From positions 3,596,001 to 3,660,000 of the forward strand of contig NZ_AP028669.1 of assembly GCF_041154485.1 (NCBI RefSeq): DNA of 64,000 nt, read 5' to 3'. The stretch comes from Variovorax sp. V93 (lineage in GTDB: Bacteria > Pseudomonadota > Gammaproteobacteria > Burkholderiales > Burkholderiaceae_C). The notes under the pieces were generated by a model. That model did no database searches. It was given only the letters and a program-made list of their open reading frames with translations, and was not told where the DNA came from. Positions 29,197 to 35,704 of the stretch are shown here, piece after piece. Made by a program: the position numbers and the translations under genes. The first letter of the stretch is position 1; every line of letters begins with the position of its first letter.

Positions 29197-30126
29197 ATGG
29201 TCAGCGCTGTATTTCATTCGCCGATGGACGCATCCCTTCCTCTCCCGCGCGCGGGAGAGGGTCGGAGCGAGGGTGTGCCCCGCGCCGAGGCGCCCTCGCA
29301 ACCCGCCGCTGCCGCCAGGGAGCCCAAGCCGCGCACCCCCATCGACCTGCGCGCCTTCTGGATGCGCGTGCTGCCGCCGCTCGCGGGCTTCGGCCTGCTG
29401 GTGCTGATCTGGGAGCTGGTGGCCATGAAGAGCACCACCGGCTTTCCATCGCCGCTGGCCACCTGGCAGCAGGCGCTCACGGTGTTCAGCGATCCGTTCT
29501 ACAGCAAGGGGCCGAACGACCAGGGCGTGGGCTGGAACGTGCTCTCGTCGCTGCAGCGCGTGGCGCTGGGCTTCGGGCTGGCCGCGGCGGTCGGCATTCC
29601 GGCGGGCTTTGCGATCGGGCGCTTCGAGTTCCTTTCGCGCATGTTCAATCCGCTCATCAGCCTGCTGCGCCCGGTCTCGCCGCTCGCCTGGCTGCCGATC
29701 GGCCTGCTGGTGTTCAAGGGTGCCAACCCGGCGGCCATCTGGACCATCTTCATCTGCTCGATCTGGCCGATGGTGATCAACACCGCGGTGGGCGTGCAGC
29801 GCGTGCCGAGCGACTACATGAACGTGGCCAAGGTGCTGAACCTGTCGGAGTGGAAGATCTTCACAAAAATTCTGTTCCCGGCCGTGCTGCCCTACATGCT
29901 GACCGGCGTGCGCCTGGCCGTGGGCACCGCATGGCTGGTGATCGTGGCGGCCGAAATGCTGACCGGCGGCGTGGGCATCGGCTTCTGGGTGTGGGACGAG
30001 TGGAACAACCTCAACGTCGCCAACATCATCATCGCGATCTTCGTGATCGGCATCGTCGGCCTGGTGCTGGAGTTCGCGCTCATCAAGCTTGCAACCGCAT
30101 TCACGTTCGAAGAGGTGAAGTCATGA
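29197..30126 (+). CDS. nrtB: Nitrate ABC transporter, permease
   Basis: A 309-residue inner-membrane permease (BPD_transp_1 family) with about six transmembrane helices. The EAA loop is visible as NVAKVLNLSEWKIFTKILFPAVLP. The first 48 residues or so are a Pro/Ala-rich hydrophilic extension; part of it (residues about 13-28, LPLPRAGEGRSEG) is encoded by an inserted palindromic repeat. A TGAGGAG Shine-Dalgarno sequence precedes the ATG at 29197, 13 bases after nrtA. The stop overlaps nrtD by ATGA. Confidence 0.92.
   Translation: MVSAVFHSPMDASLPLPRAGEGRSEGVPRAEAPSQPAAAAREPKPRTPIDLRAFWMRVLPPLAGFGLLVLIWELVAMKSTTGFPSPLATWQQALTVFSDPFYSKGPNDQGVGWNVLSSLQRVALGFGLAAAVGIPAGFAIGRFEFLSRMFNPLISLLRPVSPLAWLPIGLLVFKGANPAAIWTIFICSIWPMVINTAVGVQRVPSDYMNVAKVLNLSEWKIFTKILFPAVLPYMLTGVRLAVGTAWLVIVAAEMLTGGVGIGFWVWDEWNNLNVANIIIAIFVIGIVGLVLEFALIKLATAFTFEEVKS
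29239..29260. repeat. 22-bp palindrome inserted in the nrtB N-terminus
   Basis: CCTCTCCCGCG-CGCGGGAGAGG is a perfect palindrome, followed by the phrase GGTCGGAGCGAGGGTG. Sequences of this form (palindromic CTCTCCC...GGGAGAGGG core plus a G-rich tail) are recognisable as REP-like elements usually found between genes. Here it is in frame inside a gene, in a low-constraint N-terminal extension. Confidence 0.7.
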
Positions 30127-30932
30127 ATGATGATTCGAAGTACATCGAGATACACAACGTCGAGCAGCGCTTCAAGACCGCCAAGGGCAGCTTCCTTGCG
30201 CTGCAGGGCGTCAACCTGAACGTGGCCAAGGGCGAGTTCGTCACGCTGATCGGCCATTCGGGCTGCGGCAAGTCGACGCTGCTGAACCTCATCGCCGGCC
30301 TGACCACGCCAACGCAGGGCGTGCTGCTGTGCGCGAACAGGGAAATCAAGGGCCCAGGCCCGGAACGCGCGGTGGTGTTCCAGAACCACTCGCTGCTGCC
30401 CTGGCTCACCTGCTTCGAGAACGTGTACCTCGCGGTCGAGCGCGTCTTTGCCGCCACCGAAGGCAAGGCGCAGCTGCGCGCGCGCACCGATGCGGCGCTC
30501 GCGATGGTCGGCCTCTCGGCCGCCGCGCAGAAGCGCCCCGGCGAAATCTCCGGCGGCATGAAGCAGCGCGTGGGCATTGCGCGCGCGCTGTCGATGGAAC
30601 CCAAGGTGCTGCTGATGGACGAGCCCTTCGGCGCCCTCGACGCGCTCACGCGCGCCAAGCTGCAGGACGAGCTGCTCGCCATCGTCCAGAAGACGCAGAG
30701 CACCGTCGTCATGGTCACGCACGACGTCGACGAGGCGGTGCTGCTCTCCGACCGCATCGTGATGCTCACCAACGGCCCGGCCGCCACCATCGGCGAGGTG
30801 CTGAAGGTCGACATCGCCCGGCCGCGCAACCGCGTCGAGCTGGCCGAGGACCCGGCCTATGTGCACGCCCGCAAGGCGGTGATCGATTTCCTCTACACGC
30901 GCCAGGCGCACGTAGAAAAAGTCGCAGCCTGA
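30123..30932 (+). CDS. nrtD: Nitrate ABC transporter, ATP-binding protein
   Basis: A 269-residue ABC ATPase. Walker A is GHSGCGKST (residues 44-52), the signature is SGGMKQR, Walker B is LLMDEPFGALD, and the H-loop is VTHDVDEAV. It lacks the NrtA-like C-terminal domain of cyanobacterial NrtC, so it corresponds to NrtD/NasD. It shares ATGA with the nrtB stop. It energises nitrate uptake through NrtB. Confidence 0.93.
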   Translation: MNDDSKYIEIHNVEQRFKTAKGSFLALQGVNLNVAKGEFVTLIGHSGCGKSTLLNLIAGLTTPTQGVLLCANREIKGPGPERAVVFQNHSLLPWLTCFENVYLAVERVFAATEGKAQLRARTDAALAMVGLSAAAQKRPGEISGGMKQRVGIARALSMEPKVLLMDEPFGALDALTRAKLQDELLAIVQKTQSTVVMVTHDVDEAVLLSDRIVMLTNGPAATIGEVLKVDIARPRNRVELAEDPAYVHARKAVIDFLYTRQAHVEKVAA

Positions 30933-30954
30933 CCCGGCGCGCAAGGCGCATGAC

Positions 30955-31066
30955 GCGATGCCAGCCCTTCGTGGAACACCGCGGAACCGGCTTCGCCGGG
31001 CCGCTGGTGTTGCCCCCGGTGAGGGGGTTGGCGAAGCGACACGAAGTGCGCGCAGACTGGGGGTGA
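30955..31066 (-). repeat. Dispersed intergenic repeat, copy B
   Basis: The reverse complement matches 21219-21330 in several blocks (CACTTCGTGTCGCT, ACCGGGGGC, GCGGCCCGGCG, CCGGTTCCGCGG). It fills the 141-base gap between the convergent ends of nrtD and the ANTAR-PilJ gene, where it may act as a bidirectional terminator-like element. No gene is seen in this gap. Confidence 0.8.
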
Positions 31067-31073
31067 GCCAGGC

Positions 31074-32375
31074 TCAGGACATGATGACCTGCAGGCTGTG
31101 CTCGTACCAACCCGTGAGGCGCTCGAAGGTGTCGACGAGCGCCTCGCTCGAACGCACCAGCGTTGCGCGGCCTTCGGGGCTTTCGAGCGCCTGCACGCCG
31201 CCGACCAGGCGCAGCCATTCGTCGCGCGCGGCCGCCAGTGCGGCGCGGATCTCGGGTGAACTGAGGGGCGCGCGCTCCAGCTCCAGCAGCGCGGCCTCGA
31301 ACTCGTTCATGGTCGGCAGCAGCCGGCCGCGCGAAGCCTCTGCCCCGATGATCGACGCGAGCAATGCGTCCTTCGCCAGGCGCTGCGCGCGCATGCGCTG
31401 GCGCCCGCAGATGTTGACGATGCGCAGCGCACGCCGCGCGCCGGATGCTTCCAGCGCCTCCGTCATGGCCTCGGCCGCCGACAGCAAGGCCTCGCCACGC
31501 GCGTCGATCTCGGCCAGCCCCTGCTGCGCGGGACGCGCGGCCAGCGACGCGGCGAGCGCGCTCCAGGCGGCCTGCACTTCGCCCAGCGCGAGCACGCCGG
31601 CCGCGCCCAGCTCGAGGGTGCCCAGATGATCGAGGTTCTGCTGCACCCGCTCGGTCGACTGCGTGCGCAGAACCCGCGCGCGCTGCACGTCGATGCCCGA
31701 CAGCAGCTGCGCCGCCACGCGCACCAGCCGCTGCGAGAGCATGCGCAGCTGGCCGGCGCGGTTGATCGCATCGGCCCACTGCGCGGCCTCGATGACCGAG
31801 CGAGACACCTCGCCCAGCCGCAGGTTGGCATGCATTGCGGCACCGCGCAGCAGGCCGAAGGCTTCGTCTTCGCCGATGCCGCGCGCCGACATCAGCAGGC
31901 CCTTGGCGCGGTCGACCCACTTGCGCTCGTCCATGCGCGTGCGCAGCGCGTCGAGCTCGGTGCGCAGCGCGGCCTCGCGCTGCCAGCGGGCCTGCGCGCG
32001 GGCGAGCAGTGCAGCAAGCGACACGGCGTCCAGCGCATCGATGGGCGCCCAGGCATGCACGCCGAGCGCGGCCAGCGCCTCGTGCTGTTCTCTGCTCAGC
32101 GGCGCGCTGGCCAGGCTCAGCGCGCAAGGCGGCGCGCCGCCCCAGGCCTGCAGTGCTTCGACCAGCGCCGGCAGCTGATCCGCCGGCTCGGGCAGATGGA
32201 CCCATGCCTGTTGCGGTGCAAGCGCACCCACCTGCTGCACCAGCGTGTGGCAGGTGGCCACTCCGAGCATGGTGGCATTCGTCCCCTCCAGCGCCAGCCG
32301 CAGCGGCTCCGGCAGCTCCGGCAAGGGCGCGGAGCCGGCGAATTCATTGGGCAGAACGGCGAGAAGGGAAATCAT
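31074..32375 (-). CDS. Pseudo-receiver/ANTAR/double PilJ fusion, putative nitrate-responsive antiterminator
   Basis: A 433-residue cytoplasmic protein without membrane segments. Residues 1-135: NasT/AmiR-like receiver fold with no aspartate at the phosphorylation strand (AWVHLPEP). Residues about 137-198: helix and ANTAR domain (ERKWVDRAKGLLMSARGIGEDEA). Residues 200-433: two PilJ-type repeats, opening at INRAGQLRMLSQRL (about 204) and VNICGRQRMRAQRL (about 320); the RMLSQR phrase is the nitrate-binding P-box motif of NarX-type sensors. It is divergent from narK. Inference: an RNA-binding antiterminator driven directly by nitrate or nitrite. Start chosen at 32375 (MISLLAVLPNEF). Confidence 0.82.
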   Translation of the reverse strand: MISLLAVLPNEFAGSAPLPELPEPLRLALEGTNATMLGVATCHTLVQQVGALAPQQAWVHLPEPADQLPALVEALQAWGGAPPCALSLASAPLSREQHEALAALGVHAWAPIDALDAVSLAALLARAQARWQREAALRTELDALRTRMDERKWVDRAKGLLMSARGIGEDEAFGLLRGAAMHANLRLGEVSRSVIEAAQWADAINRAGQLRMLSQRLVRVAAQLLSGIDVQRARVLRTQSTERVQQNLDHLGTLELGAAGVLALGEVQAAWSALAASLAARPAQQGLAEIDARGEALLSAAEAMTEALEASGARRALRIVNICGRQRMRAQRLAKDALLASIIGAEASRGRLLPTMNEFEAALLELERAPLSSPEIRAALAAARDEWLRLVGGVQALESPEGRATLVRSSEALVDTFERLTGWYEHSLQVIMS

Positions 32376-32427
32376 GGCGAGGTGTCGGAGAGCAGCGCAA
32401 GCATAGGCCAGGCCCGCGCGTTTTCGC

Positions 32428-32443
32428 AGGCACGCCTCTTGCA
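32428..32443 (+). promoter_or_regulatory. Sigma-54 promoter of narK
   Basis: AGGCACG-N4-TTGCA matches the sigma-54 consensus at all but the first base, with GG and GC separated by 10 bases. Transcription should start near 32454 and gives a leader of about 179 bases before narK. No clear NtrC dyad is seen within 150 bases upstream, which is the 5' part of the divergent ANTAR-PilJ gene. Confidence 0.75.
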
Positions 32444-32454
32444 TCGAACGGGGT

Positions 32455-32474
32455 GCGGTGTAACGAAGCACCGC
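32455..32474 (+). promoter_or_regulatory. Possible ANTAR-type hexaloop hairpin in the narK leader
   Basis: GCGGTGT pairs with GCACCGC (7 bp) around the loop AACGAA, with A at position 1 and G at position 4 as in ANTAR targets. It begins at the predicted transcript start. I find no second hexaloop hairpin and no U-tailed terminator in the rest of the leader, only a CCCGGCAC/GTGCCGGG stem at 32505-32525. ANTAR control of narK is therefore only suggested. Confidence 0.4.
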
Positions 32475-32632
32475 TTTGGTGAGGCTGCAGGCTCCTGCAT
32501 CCATCCCGGCACCGTACGTGCCGGGAAGCACCCCCACGCCGGCAGCGTCCGCCACCGGCATCCCGCCCCAACCCCGTCCGCCGACACGGCTCCTGCAAGG
32601 CCGCGCCGCGGCATTTCGCACGATTGAACGCC

Positions 32633-33904
32633 ATGTCCAGCTTCAAGACCTTTCTGCATTCCGGCCACGGGCCGACGCTGTTTGCGTCCTTCCTGTACTT
32701 CTCGTTTTCGTGCTGCATCTGGGTGCTCAACGGCGCGATGGCGCCCTTCATCGGCGAGAGCTTCGACCTCTCGCCCGCACAGAAGGGGCTGATGCTGTCG
32801 GTGCCGATCATCGCGGGCGCGCTGATGCGCTTTCCGCTCGGCATCCTGTCGCAGTACATCGGCCGCAAGAACGCGACGCTGGTCGAGATGGGCCTGATCG
32901 CGGTGGCGATGCTGTTCGGCTTCTTCTTCGTGAAGAGCTTCAACGACCTGCTCGCCATGGGCGTGCTGCTGGGCATTGCGGGCGCAAGCTTCGGCGTGGC
33001 GCTGTCGCTGGGCTCGGGCTGGTTCCCGCCGCAGCACAAGGGCCTGGCAATGGGCCTGGTGGGCGCCGGCAACGTGGGCACGGCGGTGTCGGTGCTGGTG
33101 GCGCCGCCGCTCGCGCAGTGGCTCGGCTGGCAGGCGGTGTACGGCGTGGCGGCCGGCGCCATCCTCGTGCCGATGATCGTGATGATCGTCTTTGCCAAGG
33201 AACCGCCCGACGTCGACAGCCACGCCAGCTTCCGCGAACACATCGCCTGCCTGTTCGAGAAGGACGGCTGGGTGTTCAGCCTGATCTATGGCGTGACCTT
33301 CGGCGGCTTCATCGGGCTCACCACCTTCCTGCCCTCCTACTACTACGACCAGTTCGGCGTGAGCAAGGTGCAGGCCGGACAGCTCACGATGCTGGCCGCC
33401 TTCATGGGCGCCGCGGTGCGCATCGTGGGCGGCTGGATCTCCGACCGCTGGGGCGGCGTCAACACGCTGACCGTGGTGCTGCTGGTGGTGGCCGCCGGGC
33501 TCGTGCTGGTGGGTATCTCGTCGGCATCGCTCGCACTCACCACGCTGCTGCTGATCGTGTGCTTCGCTGCGCTGGGCGCGGGCAACGGCGCGCTGTTCCA
33601 GCTGGTGCCGCTGCGCTGGCCCACGAGCACTGCGGTGGCGGGCTCGATGATCGGCGAGATCGGCGCGCTGGGCGGCGGCCTGGTGCCCAACGCCATGGGC
33701 CTGTCGAAGCAGTACCTGGGCAGCTACGTCTGGGGCTTCGTGTTCTTCGGCGCGCTGTCGCTGGTGATGCTGGGCGTCATGCGCGTGATGCAGATCCGCT
33801 GGACCCGCACCTGGGCCGAAAAAGGCGGCCGTGCCCGCACGACCGCCTTTTCGTCGCAGGCTAACTTCGCCTCCGGCGAAGTTAAACGCGGAGCGCGGCC
33901 GTAG
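32633..33904 (+). CDS. narK: Nitrate/nitrite MFS transporter
   Basis: A 423-residue major-facilitator protein with 12 transmembrane helices of the NNP (NarK/NasA) family. The two nitrate-signature regions are visible, GIAGASFGVALSLGSGWFPPQHKGLAMGL and FAALGAGNGALFQLVPLRWP (parts quoted). It probably imports nitrate or exchanges nitrate and nitrite. I use the ATG at 32633; a TTG lies three codons upstream. The last 30 or so residues are basic and hydrophilic and are encoded by two inverted repeats, suggesting an eroded or extended C-terminus. Confidence 0.92.
   Translation: MSSFKTFLHSGHGPTLFASFLYFSFSCCIWVLNGAMAPFIGESFDLSPAQKGLMLSVPIIAGALMRFPLGILSQYIGRKNATLVEMGLIAVAMLFGFFFVKSFNDLLAMGVLLGIAGASFGVALSLGSGWFPPQHKGLAMGLVGAGNVGTAVSVLVAPPLAQWLGWQAVYGVAAGAILVPMIVMIVFAKEPPDVDSHASFREHIACLFEKDGWVFSLIYGVTFGGFIGLTTFLPSYYYDQFGVSKVQAGQLTMLAAFMGAAVRIVGGWISDRWGGVNTLTVVLLVVAAGLVLVGISSASLALTTLLLIVCFAALGAGNGALFQLVPLRWPTSTAVAGSMIGEIGALGGGLVPNAMGLSKQYLGSYVWGFVFFGALSLVMLGVMRVMQIRWTRTWAEKGGRARTTAFSSQANFASGEVKRGARP
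33820..33851 (+). terminator. Terminator-like hairpin inside the narK 3' end
   Basis: AAAAGGCGG pairs with CCGCCTTTT, with an inner CGTGC/GCACG stem, followed by TCG. It has the form of a rho-independent terminator (GC stem flanked by A and T runs) but lies about 53 bases before the narK stop codon, inside the reading frame. It may end the narK transcript so that part of the mRNA lacks a stop, or simply be a hairpin in the C-terminal coding region. Confidence 0.5.
33862..33884. repeat. Inverted repeat at the narK 3' end
   Basis: TAACTTCGCC-TCC-GGCGAAGTTA is a perfect 10-bp inverted repeat with a three-base loop, 18 bases before the narK stop. It sits between narK and the convergent kinase gene. 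No T-run follows. It could shield RNA 3' ends or be a remnant of an intergenic element that became coding. Confidence 0.6.
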
Positions 33905-33943
33905 ACAAAAAGGCATCCGATGAAGCGCGCGCCCTCCCATCTC

Positions 33944-35644
33944 TCAACGTGGCAGAAACAGCAGCCACACCACGAGCAGTGCGTTGAACAGCAGCGACAC
34001 GGCCAGCGCGATCTTGTAGAGCGCAGCCGGATCGCGGCGGATCAGCGGCGTGGCGGCGGGCGCGCTCACGGGGCGGGAAGCGCCGCGCTCCAGGGCGAGC
34101 AGCATTTCCTCGGCGGTTTCGAAGCGCTCGCGCGGATCGCGCGCGACGGCCTTGCGCACCAGGTGGTCGAGCCACACGGGCACGTCGGGCCGCAGGCGCG
34201 AGAGCGCAGCCGGATCGCGCCGGTAGCGCGCCACCTGGTAGGGCTCGATCTCGCCATAGGGCAGGTGGCCGCCGAGCCACTGGTACAGCGTGACGCCGAG
34301 CGCGAACAGGTCGCTCGCGGTGTCGGCTTCGGCGCCCTCCCACTGTTCGGGGTTGATGTAGCTGGGCGTGCCGGCATGCAGCTCCCGCTGGGCCGCGCCT
34401 TCGCGGCCCGACAGCGCCACGCCGAGGTCGAGGATGCGCCAGCGGCCATCGTCGCCCAGGTGCAGGTTGCCGGGCTTGATGTCGCGGTGAACCACGCCGT
34501 GGCGGTGCAGCCGGCCCAGGGCCTTGGTGAGCTCGATGGCCGCGGCAACCACCTCGGCCACCGCGCCGCGCGCGCCGGACTTGCGCATCTGCTCCAGCGT
34601 GCGCCCGCCGTGCCAGTCGAACACGATGTAAAGCGCACTGGCGTTCTCGGCGCGCTCGTGCACGCGCACGAATCCGCTGTTGCCCACGCGCTGGCCCAGC
34701 CAGGCCTCGTGCGCGAGCATCGCGCGCTCCTGCGGGTCGCTGGCGCGCGAGGGATGCAGCGTCTTGAGCGCCACCAGTTCGCGCGTGGCCGCATTGCGCG
34801 CCTGGTAGAGCAGGTGCACGCCGGTGTCGGCCACCAGCCCGGTGACGACGTAGCCGTCGAGCACGTCGCCCACCTTCAAGAAAGGCGGCGGCGCCAGGCG
34901 GCGGCCATCGCCGAGCTCGTCGTCGAGCTGCCGCACATCGAGGCCGACGACGCGGATGACCAGCGCGGTCGCGTTGTCGCGCGTGCCGGCATCGAGCGCC
35001 GCGCGCACCAGCGCCTCGCTCGCCTCCTCTGCACCGCCCTGCAGGGCCAGCGCGGCCAGGCGCTGCGGCTTGAGCACGCCGTGCACGCCGTCGGTGCTGA
35101 GCACGAAGCAGTCGCCCACGCGCACGTCGCCCTGCGCGTAGTCGACACGCACCTGGTCGTCGAGGCCGATGGCGCGCGTCAGGCGGCTGCGCATGTCGGG
35201 GTGTTCGAAGGCATGGTCCTGGGTCAGCGGCATGGCCGGCTCGCCGCCGGCGCGCACGCGCCAGGCGCGCGTGTCGCCCACGTGCGCGAGCGTGTAGCTC
35301 TGGCCGTGCAGCACCAGCGCCGTCAGCGTGGTGAGCGCGGTGGCGCCGCCCTGCCGCCGGCGGTTGTGGTCGGCAAGCCAGGCGTTCTGCGCCGCGACCA
35401 GGCGGTCGAGCGCGGCAGTCGGCTCCCAGGTGTCGGGCGTCGCGAAGTAGTCGGCCAGCAGGCCCATGACGGTGGTCTGCGCGGCCTCGAGGCCGCGCCC
35501 GCCGGTGGACACGCCATCGGCAATGGCCGCGATGAGCCCGCGCGACTCCTCGCCCGGCGGTGCGTTCACGGCGCCCGCGAAGTCTTCGTTCACGTCGCGC
35601 GGTCCGCGCTGGCTGCTGTAGCCGATGTCCACTTCAAAGCTCAT
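33944..35644 (-). CDS. PP2C protein phosphatase / Ser-Thr protein kinase fusion
   Basis: A 566-residue two-headed signalling enzyme. Residues 1-235: PP2C domain with metal ligands D21 and D43 (NEDF, ADGVS), D185 (STDGVHG) and D223 (RDN). Residues about 262-520: Hanks-type kinase with K294, catalytic loop HRDIKPGN (386-393) and a DLG motif (406-408) in place of DFG; the glycine loop is atypical. A single C-terminal membrane helix lies at 543-563. It can both phosphorylate and dephosphorylate proteins. It stands antisense between narK and nirB, the same neighbourhood as in Pseudomonas nitrate-assimilation clusters. Confidence 0.92.
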   Translation of the reverse strand: MSFEVDIGYSSQRGPRDVNEDFAGAVNAPPGEESRGLIAAIADGVSTGGRGLEAAQTTVMGLLADYFATPDTWEPTAALDRLVAAQNAWLADHNRRRQGGATALTTLTALVLHGQSYTLAHVGDTRAWRVRAGGEPAMPLTQDHAFEHPDMRSRLTRAIGLDDQVRVDYAQGDVRVGDCFVLSTDGVHGVLKPQRLAALALQGGAEEASEALVRAALDAGTRDNATALVIRVVGLDVRQLDDELGDGRRLAPPPFLKVGDVLDGYVVTGLVADTGVHLLYQARNAATRELVALKTLHPSRASDPQERAMLAHEAWLGQRVGNSGFVRVHERAENASALYIVFDWHGGRTLEQMRKSGARGAVAEVVAAAIELTKALGRLHRHGVVHRDIKPGNLHLGDDGRWRILDLGVALSGREGAAQRELHAGTPSYINPEQWEGAEADTASDLFALGVTLYQWLGGHLPYGEIEPYQVARYRRDPAALSRLRPDVPVWLDHLVRKAVARDPRERFETAEEMLLALERGASRPVSAPAATPLIRRDPAALYKIALAVSLLFNALLVVWLLFLPR

Positions 35645-35704
35645 GGCGCGATTCTCTACGCGCGCCGTGCGCTTCCGATTGCTTAATCCCCGAAAGGCCC
35701 ACCC

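Noticed and set aside
32475..32632. A second ANTAR hexaloop and terminator in the narK leader
   Set aside because: Every six-base loop beginning with A and having G at position 4 lacks a pairing stem; the 8-bp GC stem at 32505-32525 has a five-base loop and no T-run.
35670..35690. A possible sigma-54 promoter before nirB (TTGCT at the -12 position)
   Set aside because: The -24 element lacks GG (TGCGCT instead of TGGCAC), so only half of the signal is there.
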